Part shown: positions 24,177 to 35,528 of the stretch, one piece after another
Layout of the letters: each line of letters starts with the position of its first letter
Numbering within the stretch: position 1 is the stretch's first letter
Assembly (NCBI RefSeq): GCF_002127325.2
Contig: NC_035433.2
Coordinates: 129,588,695 to 129,652,694 of the forward strand
Length of the DNA: 64,000 nucleotides
From: Helianthus annuus
Lineage: Eukaryota > Streptophyta > Magnoliopsida > Asterales > Asteraceae
Direction: 5' to 3'
The notes under the pieces: model-generated
Database searches by the model: none
What the model was told of the DNA's origin: nothing
What the model saw: the letters and a program-made list of their open reading frames with translations, nothing else
Program-made: the position numbers and the translations under genes

Positions 24177-27100
24177 ATGGATCAATACTCAAGAGGTTAC
24201 AACTACACCTATGATGAGGATGATTATAGAGGTAATTATTGCACTAATTGTCGTAATGCACGCTCGGTTCAATATAGTACTTCATATCAACCATCCAATT
24301 CATACAACCATTATGAGGAGCCCAGGTACGAGCCATCAACTTCATACACATCCTATGAAGACCCAAGGTATGAACCTCCTTCCTCATACTCATATTTTGA
24401 TGAACCAAGGTATGAACCTTCATACTCATACTTTGAGGACTCAAGATATGAGCCACCACCTTCATATTCTTATTATGAGGAACCATGGCGTGAACAACCC
24501 ACCTCATATGAGTACTATGAAGATCAAAGTTTCGATCCTTATCCATCATACACTTACAATGAAGAACAATGGTGCGAACCATCTACTTCATATGAGTACT
24601 ATGAGGAACCAAGGATCGAACAACCGGATTCAAGCTTTGAGGATCCAAATTCTTTCAATCTCACCGAAGTAACTAATAGGATATTAGAACACATTAAAAC
24701 TATCGAACGTTGCATGAAAGAATCTCGCGCAAGGGAAAAGGAATCCCGCGCAAGAGAAGAATTAAAAAATGATAATAACGTAGAGATAGTTGAAAGTGTA
24801 AAAATGGAAGAACAAGAAAGTGAAAAACAGACACATGAGTTAAACAACGAAAATGGTGAGTCCGATAATGTTAAAATTCAAGAAGAGTCTAATTTTGAGG
24901 AAATTATTCTCTTGTCACCTACTTTCGAAAATCATTGTTTAATAACCCCTCATGCCAAGTTTTTAAAAGAGTTAAACACTAATGCTAAAATCAATGACTT
25001 AGTAAGTGTTAAGTTAACTAATGATCAAACCTCGCTAATAAAAGAAGATCCTTTTGAAATTAACATCACACCGGTTCCATGTTTCTTTCAAAATTCGTTT
25101 ATTAGCAATATCACTATTGATAAAGATCTTTGTGTTAACATAATGCCTAACTACATTTTTGAAAAGCTAAGTATTAGTGATTATACTCCACTTCAAATAC
25201 CCATTTTTCTATCTGACCGAAAAGTAGTGAAATCAATCGGCGTAGTTGAAGATGTTTTGGTTCAAACGAATCAAATGGTAATCCCAACCGACTTCGTCAT
25301 TTTAGATGATGCCCCCCTAGTCTTGGGAAAACCTTTTGTACAAACTCACAAAGCTTTGAAAAACCGGAAATTCAACAATCTACCTCTTCAATTAGGGGCA
25401 TTCAAAAGGAGCATAGATCTTGAGCGCTCAATGAAATATCCTTTTGGCAATAATGACCCCCTAATTGAAGATGAAGCTGAGCCACCCGATACAACCGACG
25501 AAGAAGACCACTTTGTCGATGAAGAGGTAGCCATAGAACAAACTTTTAAAGTTCTTGATCTAGACGAGCCACAAAATAAGGTGTCTCCTAAAGACCCACC
25601 CATTGAGCTCAAAGAACTCCCTAAAGGTTTGGAATATGCTTTTCTAGGCAAAGATGGTAGTTTACCTGTAATTATTTCGTCTAAATTAACTAGCAAAGAA
25701 AAAGAAAAATTAGTTAACCTACTTAAAAAACACAAAAATGCGATCGCTTGGAAGCTTGTAGATATTAAAGGAATAAGTCCTTCCATGTGCACGCACAAAA
25801 TTTTAATGAATGATGACTACAAAACGGTGATTCAACCACAACGAAGAGTGAACCCCAATGTTCAAGAAGTGGTTAAAAATGAAGTCATCAAACTACTCGA
25901 CGCCGGACTAATCTACCCTATCTCCGATAGCCCGTGGGTAAGTCCCGTCCAAGTAGTCCCAAAGAAAGGAGGTATGACGGTAATAACTAACGAGAAAAAT
26001 GAATTAATACCCACGAGAACCGTCACAGGATGGAGAGTCTGTATAGATTATAGGAGATTAAATGAAGCAACAAGGAAAGACCACTTTCCTTTACCATTCA
26101 TTGATCAAATGTTAGAAAGATTATCCGGTCATAAATTTTATTGTTTCTTAGATGGTTTTTCAGGTTACTTCCAAATACCGATAGCACCAGAAGACCAAGA
26201 GAAAACAACTTTCACATGCCCCTATGGAACTTTTGCATATCGACGCATGCCATTCGGTCTATGTAATGCACCTGCAACATTCCAACGTTGTATGGTCGCC
26301 ATTTTCCATGATATGATTGAAAAAACCATGGAAGTCTTCATGGATGACTTTTCCATCTTTGGAGACTCATATGATCAATGCCTCGATAATCTTGAACGAA
26401 TGCTATCCCGATGTGAGGAAACTAACCTCGCCCTTAACTGGGAAAAATGCCATTTCATGGTAACAGAGGGAATAGTACTCGGGCATAAAATCTCAAGCGA
26501 AGGAATGGAAGTTGATCGAGCAAAAATAGAGACTATTTCTCGATTACCTCCTCCATCCTCCGTGAGAGCAATCAGAAGTTTCCTAGGGCATGCCGGATTC
26601 TATAGAAGGTTTATCAAGGACTTTTCGAAAATTTCAAGACCTCTAACAAAATTGCTTGAAAAAGATGCACCCTTCATCTTTGACAAGGAATGCAATCAAG
26701 CATTTCTAACCCTCAAGGAAATGCTAGTCAATGCACCTATCATGATAGCACCGGATTGGAAATTTCCTTTCGAAGTCATGTGCGATGCAAGCGACTTTGC
26801 TGTTGGAGCAGTCTTGGGACAAAGAAAAGAAAAACATTTCCACCCAATTTATTATGCTAGTAAAACTCTAAATGATGCACAAGAAAATTATACAAATACA
26901 GAAAAAGAGTTACTAGCGGTGGTATTTGCTTTTGATAAATTTCGTTCTTATCTTGTTCTTTCTAAAACAATAGTGTATACAGACCATGCAGCCATCAGGT
27001 ACCTCTTCAAGAAGCAAGACGCAAAACCCCGTTTGATAAGGTGGATTCTACTCCTCCAAGAATTCGACATTGAAATCAAGGACAAAAGAGGAGCAGAAAA

Positions 27101-28499
27101 CACTGCTGCGGATCATCTCTCACGCTTAGAAGACCCAGCTTTGGAGACAACCAGGGACGAGCAAATCAACGAAAAATTTCCCACGGAGTCCCTGGAAATG
27201 ATGGAAAGCAGACAAGAACCATGGTATGCCGACTACGCTAATTTCTTAGCCAGTGGTATAGTCACCAAGGGATGGCCACATCATCAAAGAAAAAAGTTCT
27301 TTGCTGATGTAAAGCATTACTTTTGGGAAGACCCCTATCTTTTCAAAATGTGTGCCGACCAACTCATCCGAAGGTGTGTCCATGGTAATGAAGCACGAAG
27401 AATACTCCGTCATTGTCATGAAGGTCCATACGGAGGACATCATGGTGCCGCAAGTACCGCAAGAAAGGTATTTGATTCGGGATTTTACTGGCCGACCATT
27501 TACAAGGATGCACAAAACCTTGTAAAGACATGTGATGCCTGCCAAAGAACAGGTAATATTTCTTCCAAAAATGAAATGCCTCAAAATGGCATTCTCGTTT
27601 GTGAAATCTTTGATGTGTGGGGACTCGATTTCATGGGACCCTTCCCACCTTCAAAGGGAAACAAATATATACTTGTGGCAGTCGATTACTTGTCTAAATG
27701 GGCAGAGGCCGAGGCTCTTCCAACAAATGATGGAAGAGTAGTGGTAAAATTCCTGAAAAAGTTGTTCTCTCGTTTCGGGACACCAAAAGCATTAATAAGT
27801 GATAGAGGTACCCATTTTTGCAATCATCAACTCGAAAAAATAACAAGGTATGGGGTCTATCACCGGGTCTCAACAGCATATCATCCTCAAACAAATGGGC
27901 AAGCCGAAGTGACTAATCGAGGTTTAAAACGAATACTTGAGAAAACCGTAGGAATAAATAAAAAAGAATGGGCCGACAAACTAGACGACGCTTTATGGGC
28001 TTTTCGAACCGCTTATAAAACCACTATAGGCACAACCCCATATAAACTCGTCTATGGAAAAAGTTGTCACTTGCCAGTAGAAATCGCTCACAAAGCCTAC
28101 TGGGCAATAAAAAACGTAAACTTAGACTTAGAAGTTGCCGGTAAAAATCGATTTTGTCAAATAAACGAATTAGAAGAACTTAGAAATTATGCATATTCTA
28201 ACTCCGAAATTTATAAAGAAAAGATGAAAAATTTGCATGATAAATATATTAAATCTAATGAATTTCGGGTTGGAGACCAAGTTCTATTGTTTAATTCGCG
28301 ACTTCGATTGTTTCCTGGTAAGTTAAAGTCTAGGTGGTCGGGACCTTTTTCAGTCACCCATGTTTTTCCACACGGTGCAGTAGAAATTAAAACTCGAAAT
28401 GGGACACCATTCAAGGTCAATGGCCAACGGCTGAAACTCTACAGAGGATCCATTGAGGATGAGGAAGAGGAAATCGCACTTCAAACGGTCAACGAATAA
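24177..28499 (+). CDS. Athila-type polyprotein with Tyr-rich repeat N-terminus, RT, RNase H and integrase
   Basis: An unbroken ORF of 1,440 codons; I take the ATG at 24,177. Residues ~1-35 include CTNC. Residues ~42-152 are eight 12-14-residue repeats of the form [14 protein letters not shown]; a charged helix-like region follows (~180-230). The region matching the Athila protease (~314-400) reads [11 protein letters not shown], keeping the Asp but not the following Gly, and has [17 protein letters not shown] has FMDDFSIFG (~723), the Athila form. RNase H has CDASDFAVG. Integrase has HHCC and the D,D,E residues ([22 protein letters not shown]). No Gag capsid or CCHC knuckle is visible. The open frame argues for recent activity or selection. 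Confidence 0.9.
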   Translation: MDQYSRGYNYTYDEDDYRGNYCTNCRNARSVQYSTSYQPSNSYNHYEEPRYEPSTSYTSYEDPRYEPPSSYSYFDEPRYEPSYSYFEDSRYEPPPSYSYYEEPWREQPTSYEYYEDQSFDPYPSYTYNEEQWCEPSTSYEYYEEPRIEQPDSSFEDPNSFNLTEVTNRILEHIKTIERCMKESRAREKESRAREELKNDNNVEIVESVKMEEQESEKQTHELNNENGESDNVKIQEESNFEEIILLSPTFENHCLITPHAKFLKELNTNAKINDLVSVKLTNDQTSLIKEDPFEINITPVPCFFQNSFISNITIDKDLCVNIMPNYIFEKLSISDYTPLQIPIFLSDRKVVKSIGVVEDVLVQTNQMVIPTDFVILDDAPLVLGKPFVQTHKALKNRKFNNLPLQLGAFKRSIDLERSMKYPFGNNDPLIEDEAEPPDTTDEEDHFVDEEVAIEQTFKVLDLDEPQNKVSPKDPPIELKELPKGLEYAFLGKDGSLPVIISSKLTSKEKEKLVNLLKKHKNAIAWKLVDIKGISPSMCTHKILMNDDYKTVIQPQRRVNPNVQEVVKNEVIKLLDAGLIYPISDSPWVSPVQVVPKKGGMTVITNEKNELIPTRTVTGWRVCIDYRRLNEATRKDHFPLPFIDQMLERLSGHKFYCFLDGFSGYFQIPIAPEDQEKTTFTCPYGTFAYRRMPFGLCNAPATFQRCMVAIFHDMIEKTMEVFMDDFSIFGDSYDQCLDNLERMLSRCEETNLALNWEKCHFMVTEGIVLGHKISSEGMEVDRAKIETISRLPPPSSVRAIRSFLGHAGFYRRFIKDFSKISRPLTKLLEKDAPFIFDKECNQAFLTLKEMLVNAPIMIAPDWKFPFEVMCDASDFAVGAVLGQRKEKHFHPIYYASKTLNDAQENYTNTEKELLAVVFAFDKFRSYLVLSKTIVYTDHAAIRYLFKKQDAKPRLIRWILLLQEFDIEIKDKRGAENTAADHLSRLEDPALETTRDEQINEKFPTESLEMMESRQEPWYADYANFLASGIVTKGWPHHQRKKFFADVKHYFWEDPYLFKMCADQLIRRCVHGNEARRILRHCHEGPYGGHHGAASTARKVFDSGFYWPTIYKDAQNLVKTCDACQRTGNISSKNEMPQNGILVCEIFDVWGLDFMGPFPPSKGNKYILVAVDYLSKWAEAEALPTNDGRVVVKFLKKLFSRFGTPKALISDRGTHFCNHQLEKITRYGVYHRVSTAYHPQTNGQAEVTNRGLKRILEKTVGINKKEWADKLDDALWAFRTAYKTTIGTTPYKLVYGKSCHLPVEIAHKAYWAIKNVNLDLEVAGKNRFCQINELEELRNYAYSNSEIYKEKMKNLHDKYIKSNEFRVGDQVLLFNSRLRLFPGKLKSRWSGPFSVTHVFPHGAVEIKTRNGTPFKVNGQRLKLYRGSIEDEEEEIALQTVNE

Positions 28500-29291
28500 A
28501 CTCATATCCGACATGTTACAGGTAAGTATACGTTCAAAACCGGAAAAATCATCTAACCATTTTTCGGAAATAAGGGGCATGCACACGAACACGTAAAAAA
28601 AAAAAAAAAAAAATTTCAAAAACTTCACCCGGCACGGGGCCGTGTCCGCTGGGCACGGGGCCGTGTCGAGGCGACTGTCGGGATAAAACCCTCTTTTTCT
28701 ATCAGTTACACCATTCCACACGCCCCGTTTCGCCGAAAACTCTCTGGTTAGAGGCGATTTTCTGCAGATTTCGAACGTCACCACCGAACCTAACGACATC
28801 AAGGTATGATTCTATCCTTCTTAGTAGTTAGATTAGTTACTTGCATGGAGTTAAAACATCAAAAATTGGGGGAAATCTAGGGTTCTTCATGTTCATCCGG
28901 ATCGAACTCAAAATTTTTGATGAAAATTGTTAGTAGTAGTTTAGAGTAGAGTAGTAGGAAGTAAATAGACATGTATTGTTGATAGATTTGTCCGATTTCC
29001 AACTAAAAACACAAACCCTTGTTCTTGAACCGAAAAACACAAAATTGAAAGGGTAAATGGTTTGATTTTGGAAAAATGACACTTAGGGTTTCATTTTCGG
29101 GGGAAACCGCTGCTACTAGGCTAAAAATTTTTAGGTTTTCGAAACCGGGACGAAAAAATGAAAATTAGGTGTTACAGACGCCTGGACACGGGGCCGTGTC
29201 CGCTGAACACGGGGCCGTGTCCAGCCCACTGTTTGCAGTTTTCAACCTGAATTTCCATGTTTCGCACTAACTTTTGCTGTATTCTTTTCAG
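28500..29291 (+). other. Post-pol spacer of segment E
   Basis: Non-coding. An A-rich run lies at ~28,597-28,614. Palindrome pairs lie at ~28,633-28,668 and 29,183-29,222. TGCAGATTTC / TTTTCAG motifs near 28,765 and 29,283 could be splice acceptors for a spliced downstream message; that is speculative. Confidence 0.45.
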
Positions 29292-29650
29292 ATGTCTAAA
29301 TTCACACGGTTTAATGCCAGCGAACTTGACGCCAGGGCTCGCTACGAGGTCCTACAAACAAGGCCCGAAGAGTATCCAAGGCGGGGCATGTACTGATTTG
29401 CTGACAATGGTAAACCAACTGGACCGCTTCAACAACATAGTGACGGGTCCACTGCACGTCGCATTGACTGCCCGACTTCGGTCGGTCCATCAATGCACAT
29501 GGAGTTCTATAGTACGTTCGTCTTCAACTCGAGATCCGCGAACCGTTGATCACGAGCGGTCGAATTTCGATGTGGGGAACGACCTATAGAACCTCCATGG
29601 CGCAGTTCGGATCAATCATTGGGCTGTACAAAGATGAAGAAGCGGATTTA
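29292..29650 (+). pseudogene. Start of the post-pol ORF of segment E, frameshifted and truncated
   Basis: ATG at 29,292 begins MSKFTRFNASELDARARYEV after a CAG. The frame hits TGA near 29,393. Related sequence continues in other frames (DLLTMVNQLDRFNNIV, then SMAQFGSIIGLYKDEE near 29,600-29,640), so at least two frameshifts are present. Athila-type elements have an ORF in this position, sometimes called env-like; nothing here shows a signal peptide or membrane segment. It is cut at 29,650 by the junction with LTR C. Confidence 0.6.
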
Positions 29651-29800
29651 CCCCCCCCCCTGAGTTTTAGGGGCCCTGATCCTGATTCCGATTGTTCTGA
29701 AAATTTTAGGGTTTATGCGGAATTACTTGGGTTTCTTAATTAGGGTTTCCTTATTGGATAATTATCATACTAAGTATTAATTTTAGTGAGAGTTGTTACA
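29651..29800 (-). repeat. 5' LTR of element C, piece 2
   Basis: Resumes with a run of ten C and matches 13,001-13,151 (TGAGTTTTAGGG ... GAGTTGTTACA) with few changes. It ends at the target duplication CACGC. Confidence 0.88.
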
Positions 29801-30299
29801 CACGCATTAGCGCGGTAAGTCTCCTTTCAAATGATGAGGTTTGTAGTAGTGTTGAAAGCATTCCACCACCACAATGCGTTGATGGTGTAGTGGAAAATAC
29901 AAGTGACGAGTCGGAAAGTAAAAATGAACAAGAAACGATTTCACAAATTAAAATTGAAAACATGAATAAAAATTCTTTTTGTGAAAATTGTTTAAATCAA
30001 ATTAACTCGAGTAATGCATCAAAACTTGAAGAACGGTGCCCACCAAAGGACGAGAGGTGGGAAATTTTTAAACAAGCAAAAATTAATTTGCCGTTACTTG
30101 ATGACATAAAAAAATTCTGGCTCATGTGGAATGCTTGAAAGAGTTGAGCATTGAAAACGGCAAATAAGTTACCCGAACCGATTGATTTGGTATCACATGA
30201 TAGTGCTGTTTTATCAAGTGCGCTCCCCCAAAAAGTTCAAGATCCGGGAGATCCTCTTATCCCAATTCAAGATCCGGGAGATCCTCTTACCCAGTTCAA
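29801..30299 (+). pseudogene. Element B gag pseudogene, part 2
   Basis: Continues the element B gag after the insertion of C, with the linker HALAR, a stop, then VSLLSNDEVCSSVES. It includes FKQAKINLPLLDDIKKF and LPEPIDLVSHDSAVL ... QKVQDPGDP, which resemble the Athila segment just before the protease. Stops near 29,816, 30,136 and 30,142 kill it. A tandem repeat of 29-31 bp (AAGATCCGGGAGATCCTCTT, twice) lies at the end, where truncation occurs. Confidence 0.75.
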
Positions 30300-31555
30300 G
30301 ATCGAACGTACTGTTCGACCCGGTGACACTCTGCTAAGGACTTGCAACTGGAGAAACTAACCGATCGGTTAAGCCGACTGATCGAATGACCCGTTCGATT
30401 GATCGACCGACCTGAAAGGTAAGAACACTTCAATGATTTTGAATAATGCTGCAAAAACTTCAAAAGTTCAAACCATCATACACAAACACATCCTACACAA
30501 AGGAAGAAACAATCCACTTGAACAGTCTAACCGATCGACCCTGTCGGCCGATCGAATAGGTTGTCCGAACGGTTTGTCCACCCGAGCGAACCATCCGTTC
30601 GATCGAACCTACTGTTCGATCGACCAGACTGTTCGACCCATTTACACTTGTTTACATTTCCACGTTACTCATCGTTATACTATCGAACTATTTAGGCTAA
30701 CCTTACTTTCAAGCGCTCCCTTCAATCCATAATCAATCGCTGTGAGTATACTCGAACCCTTTTTGCTTTAGCACTTTTGGGTGTTACATACGTTACTTAT
30801 CAAATCACAATCGAACACACTACGCAACTATTTGAACGCTAACCGATATGCATGTATTACGTGACTAAATGAATGCTTGTTGTTATGTTTACACGTGGAA
30901 TGATGTCTACCTGCCTTAGCAACATAGTACTATAGTTTGGACTCAACACCCGTTCACACAGGGGTTGTTAAGGACAATTACTTGCATGGATTACGGTGGT
31001 AATCTTGTATTGCGAACTGTCTCGGACAGTCAACCCGCAGTCGTTGGTATCGATAGATCCATGTCGATAATTAACATGCTTCGTTTTCCTCTGTGTACGT
31101 GCTGGTTATGCGTAAACTATTCGAACTCTATTATGCTATTAGCAAACTTGTATGCTCACCTTTACATTATATGTATTGACTTTATTTTAACGTATGTGAC
31201 AGGTGTTTAAGATGTTTGCTTGCTAGGGAAAGCGAGGCTAGAATAAAGCTCTAGAGCCCCCAACAAATAGTTGTCTGCCAGGAGGAAGTGTCTAGGGCAT
31301 AGTTGTCTGTAGATCTTGTCCGGCTGGGTCTTAGGAGCATTTGAACAATATTTATATATTTTTGTATTAAATCTGAGTTGTCGGAACAGAAGATTTGATT
31401 AGATGTTATCTGTAATAACTTGTTTTCTTGTTTGGGATACGGTATGAGACGTATCTTTAAGTGAATGATAATGATAGTTGTTGTGGAAACTTCTGAACAA
31501 TCTGTTTCGCTCAGTGCCACGCCCCGATGATTCCGCCATCGGTTGGGGTGTGACA
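30300..31555 (+). repeat. 3' LTR of element A, piece 3
   Basis: Matches 5' LTR positions 1718-2973 with scattered substitutions and ends GGTTGGGGTGTGACA. The five LTR bases CAACC (1713-1717) that should join pieces 2 and 3 are missing. Confidence 0.9.
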
Positions 31556-31560
31556 ATTAT

Positions 31561-34500
31561 TTTTGAAAACTGGTTTATGTATTAAACTTTATGATACCTT
31601 ATATGTTCCTGAGGTAACTCGGAACCTTGTATCAGGACCAAAGTTAGACATGGACAGTTTTGTTGTTTCTCATGGTCATCGCAAACTCTCTATTCTCTAT
31701 GATTCCGTTGTTTATGGTACTGGCATTCTGGATGGTGGTCTCTATAGATTAGAACTAGATGATAATTTTTCCAAATCTTTGTTGTCATATAATATTAATG
31801 AATCACTCACAAAGATGGAAAAGAAACGAGACTTAGAGACTTCATCTATGTTGTGGCATCAACGTTTAGGCCACATCTCAAGAGAACGATTAAATCGTCT
31901 CGTAAAGGATGAAGTCTTATCTCCTCTCGATTTCACTGATTTGGGAACATGTGTCAAATGTCTTAAAGGCAAAATGACATTAGTGAATAAGAAAGGTGCC
32001 ACTAGGAGCTCTAATTTATTAGAACTCATTCATACTGACATTAGTGGTCCCTATCAAATCGCTGGCATAACAGGACATACTTCATTTATCACTTGTATTG
32101 ATGATTATTCTCGTTACATGTACTTGTATCTTATTAAGGAAAAGTCTGAATCTCTTACAACTTTTAAAGATTATAAAGCTGAAGTTGAAAAGCAATTAGA
32201 TCGTCATATTAAAGTTGTGAGATCAGATAAAGGCGGTGAATATTATGGAAGACATACTGATGTGGGTCAAGCTCCTGGTCCATTTTATGAGTTTTGTAAG
32301 GGCTAGGGAATTGTGAACCAATACACCATGCCTGGTACACCTCAGCAGAATGGTGTCGCTGAACGAAGAAACCGTACCCTTATCAACATGGTGCGCAGTA
32401 TGTTAGCCAACACTAATTTACCATTATTCCTCTGGAATGAAGCGTTAAAAGCAGTTGTTTATATACTCAATAGAGTTCCTTCTAAGTCTGTCCCTAAAAC
32501 TCCTTATGAACTTTGGACAAGAAGGAAACCGAGTCTTAAATATATGAAAGTATGGGGCTGCATTGCTGAAGCAAAACTCTATAATCCTTTCCTAAGGAAA
32601 CTTAACCCTAAAACAGTTACCTGTTTCTTTATCGGGTATCCTGGTCATTCAAAGGGTTATCGTTTCTATTGTCCTTCCCATGTCACCCGTATTGTTGAAA
32701 CCAAGCGTGCTGCGTTCCTGGAGGATTTCAAGGTCAGTGGGAGCAGTACCAACCCTTACGAAGAATTGCAAGAAGTACAAGACGCGGGGGGAGAGACTCG
32801 TCGCTTACCATTACTCCGTTTACTCCTCTTGTACCCAATGCAACTGCACCTGAAGCCACTGCACAACCTCCATCTCCACAATCAGAACCCATTATACCTC
32901 ATAACGAAGGCACATAAAACGCTCAAAACCAAGACAACGCTGAACCCGATAATCAACTCAGGAGGTCATCTAGGCAAAGACGGCCTACTAATTTGGATGA
33001 TTATGTTACCTACCTGACTGAAATGGATGCTGGAAAGCTCAATGATCCTATCTCTTATAATGAAGCCATTAGCAGTGATCAGTCTTCTGAATGGAATAAA
33101 GCAATGATTGATGAGCTTGAATCCATGAAGAAAAATGACGTTTGGGATTTCGTAGAATTACCCAACGGTGTTAAACCTGTAGGTTGTAAATGGGTGTTCA
33201 AAACAAAACTGGATCCGAATGGAAACGTTGAACGCTACAAAGCGAGATTGGTTGCAAAGGGCTACACTCAGAAAGAGGGAATTGATTATCAAGAGACGTT
33301 TTCACCTGTCTCTCGTAAAGATTCATTAAGGATCGTTATGGCACTAGTAGCTCATTTTGATTTGGAGCTGCATCAGATGGACGTCGAAACTGCTTTCCTT
33401 AACGGAGACTTAGACGAAGATGCTTACATGAAACAACCTGAAGGCTTTAAACCTGAAGGTCAGGAGCATCTAGTCTGTAAATTGAAGAAATCCATTTACG
33501 GGTTAAAACAAGCATCACGTTAACGGTACCTCAAGTTTGATGAAGTCATGAAGAGGCAAGGTTTTATGAAGAATCAAGTGGATCAATGCACCTACCTCAA
33601 GATGAGTGGGAGTAATTTTACTATACTTGTCCTTTACGTATATGATATTCTATTGGCAAGTAATAGTTTAGACATGTTGCATGAGTCGAAGTGGTTACTT
33701 TCGCATAACTTCGACATGAAGGATCTCGGAGATGCTTCTTACGTCATTGGCATCGAAATCCACCGAGATAGACACAAAGGGATCTTAGGATTGTCTCAAA
33801 AGACTTACATAGATCGTGTCCTTACACGTTACAACATGCAACAGTGCAAACCCTCCGTCGCTCCAGTAGTTAAAGGAGATGTTTTCAGTTCATTCAAGTG
33901 TCCGACAACAGAGGTTGAAAAGGAGCAAATGAGCCAGATACCTTACGTGTCAGTAGTTCGGAGCCTGATGTATGCTCAAGTCTGTACTCGCCCAGATATC
34001 GCTTATATTGCTGGAATGCTAGGCCGTTATCAGACAAATCCTGGCCTAGATCACTGGAAAGCAGCTAAGAAGGTCCTTAGATATCTGCAAGGGACGAAAG
34101 ACTATAAACTGACTTATAGAAGAAGTGATCACTTATAAGTGGTAGGTTATTCTGATTCTGACTTTGCCAAATGCAAAGATGACAAGAAATCCACTTCGGG
34201 CTACATCTTTATGTTAGCAGGCGGACCTATCTCATGGAACAGTCATAAACAACAGTTAACTACAACTTCCACAATGATGGCAGAATACATTGCTGTTTAC
34301 AACGCAACCTGTCATGGAATGTTGCTTAGAAATCTGATCACTGGACTCAAAATCATAAATTCCATTTCTAGACCATTGAAGCTTTACTGTGATAACTCAG
34401 CTGCCGTTAGTTTCTCGAACAGTAACGATTCGACTGGAGCTGGTTTATATCTCGATACAAAATATTTGTTCGTACGTGAACGAGTTGAGGAAAATAATCT

Positions 34501-34618
34501 TTGTATTGAGTATATTAGTACTAAAGATATGCTTGCGGATCCGATGACTAAAGGTCTCCCACCTAAAGTTTTCGAAGAACATGTATCGAATATGAGACTT
34601 ACTAAAGACCTTATTTAA
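31561..34618 (+). pseudogene. Ty1/copia Pol pseudogene: integrase, RT and RNase H
   Basis: Continuation of the copia frame broken at 169. Integrase has the zinc-binding HQRLGHIS ... CVKCLKGK, HTDISGPY, VRSDKGGEY and [17 protein letters not shown] has CKWVFKTKLDPNGN and YKARLVAKGYTQKEG. The catalytic box reads YVYDILL, so one of its two Asp is changed to Tyr. RNase H has GYSDSDFAKCKDDKKSTSGY and ends LADPMTKGLPP. Stops lie at 32,304 (TAG), 33,521 (TAA) and 34,136 (TAA). A frameshift lies near 32,785, in a G run. It is non-functional several times over. Confidence 0.92.
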
Positions 34619-34944
34619 TGACATATTGTACTAGCTTATGTCTTAATTAATAAAGTTTCCTCGGTTTGATTTTGTATGTCTCTAACATATGTTATGCCGG
34701 TGTAATGACATATAGACAAGTATAAATACAAATCAGACGCTAAAGGGCTTATAAGTATTTTGATCATAACTATTAGGTCCTAAATTGAGGCTATAGTATG
34801 ACTAATGGGGGTCCTGAGTCGAATGATGATTCAACGGTCGTATTTCCCTGCTATAGTTCTTGGTTTAAGGCTAAAATGAGTGTTAACTCCTGGCCAGGCT
34901 CATCTAATACTCATGATAAATGATTACTCGGCTAAGTGGGAGAA
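34619..34944 (+). other. Copia 3' untranslated region and polypurine tract
   Basis: Non-coding, ending AAGTGGGAGAATG (34,934-34,946), a classic copia polypurine tract. Confidence 0.7.
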
Positions 34945-35528
34945 TGTGAGATTAAATATATAATTTATCATAATATTTAATCTTGTAGCCATTATAATCA
35001 TTTATATTATATAGATCAAAATATATTAATAACCTATTAATAATTAGTTGGTAATTGTTGATGGACCATATTACCCTTATTAACTAATTGGGTTTCCTCT
35101 TGGGTGTATATATAAGGAGATTATTAGAGAGTTTAAGGGTTACACAAGTTAGACAATTTCACAACCCTCATAACATCAATTCGTGTCTCTCTCCATAACC
35201 GAAACCCTCCCTTGTTTCGGTTTCATCACCATCATAACCTTACACCCTAAGGAGGAACCAGATCATCCTGACAAGTATGTCAAACTCAATGGCTGCATCT
35301 CTGACTGGATTCTCTGCTGGCCTGTCTTCTGTAACAGGTATGTTATTCATGTTTTCCATTATGTTTAAAACAGAACTGATCAACACCTTTGTCATACAAA
35401 TTCCTACTATAAGTTGAGTAAGTCTTGAGTAACACTTAAGGAGAGTGTGTTCTACGGGATCTCTTGTTTGTATTTTCGGTTTTCAATTGAATCTTTCAAG
35501 TAGTTGTTAAACTGGAATAACTCAAACA
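34945..35528 (+). repeat. 3' LTR of the copia element
   Basis: Starts TGTGAGATTAAATATA after the polypurine tract (possibly two bases later) and ends at CA at 35,527-35,528. It is about 580 bp, with a TATA-like GTATATATAAGG near 35,106. The partner LTR is outside the window, so the right edge is inferred from TG...CA and from the start of the next repeat. Confidence 0.65.

Larger units (their letters stand above)
20598..29650 (+). mobile_element. Segment E: permuted Athila-like element with a single internal LTR
   Basis: Order on the plus strand: post-pol non-coding DNA and polypurine tract (20,598-22,080), one LTR (22,081-23,775), primer site, 1,440-codon ORF (24,177-28,499), post-pol spacer, and the start of a second ORF (to 29,650). 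A normal insertion would be LTR-internal-LTR; here the internal region is opened and the LTR lies inside. Both ends sit in LTR C, where ~33 bp (12,963-12,995 in the sister LTR) are missing. There is no target duplication, but there is 21-bp filler on the left and a shared TTTACCC on the right. This fits capture of a one-LTR circle, or a broken tandem array. Confidence 0.85.
11753..29800 (-). mobile_element. Element C: Tekay-type Ty3/gypsy chromovirus on the minus strand, itself split by segment E
   Basis: LTR ends are TGTCACGGCCC and GAGTTGTTACA. The flanks CAGGC (11,748-11,752) and CACGC (29,801-29,805) are a 5-bp target duplication with one mismatch. On the minus strand the order is: 5' LTR (right, 19,315-20,576 plus 29,651-29,800), iMet primer site, two small upstream ORFs, Gag-Pol, polypurine tract, 3' LTR (left, 11,753-13,151). 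Integrase ends in a chromodomain-like tail, which with the 5' ORF points to the Tekay/Del clade. Apart from one stop in Gag-Pol the coding region is well preserved. Confidence 0.9.
7791..30299 (+). mobile_element. Element B: 5' part of an Athila-like Ty3/gypsy element, split by element C
   Basis: Starts with a complete LTR (7791-9348), then a TGGCGCCGTTGCC primer site and a long Athila-type gag. It is interrupted at 11,753-29,800 by element C and resumes at 29,801. It ends abruptly at ~30,299 near the gag-protease boundary. Pol and the 3' LTR are missing. The right junction shares GATC with the resuming LTR of element A, and 5 bp of that LTR are lost, so the 3' end was removed by an illegitimate deletion. 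Confidence 0.85.
170..31555 (+). mobile_element. Element A: Ty3/gypsy LTR retrotransposon (pol deleted) with nested insertions
   Basis: The ends are TGTAACACCC (170) and GGGGTGTGACA (31,555), flanked by the perfect 5-bp duplication ATTAT (165-169, 31,556-31,560), so this is one integrase-mediated insertion into copia coding DNA. Order: 5' LTR 170-2973, iMet-type primer site 2977-2989, leader, gag pseudogene 4107-5271, then directly a 3' LTR lacking its first ~305 bp. That LTR lies in three pieces (5272-6470, 7739-7790, 30300-31555), separated by later insertions. All of pol is absent. The Gag resembles the Tekay-type chromoviruses C and D in this window, but with pol missing the lineage stays tentative. 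Confidence 0.9.

Noticed and set aside
29292..29650. Functional envelope gene in segment E
   Set aside because: Only a truncated, frameshifted start of the post-pol ORF is present, with no signal peptide or membrane segment.
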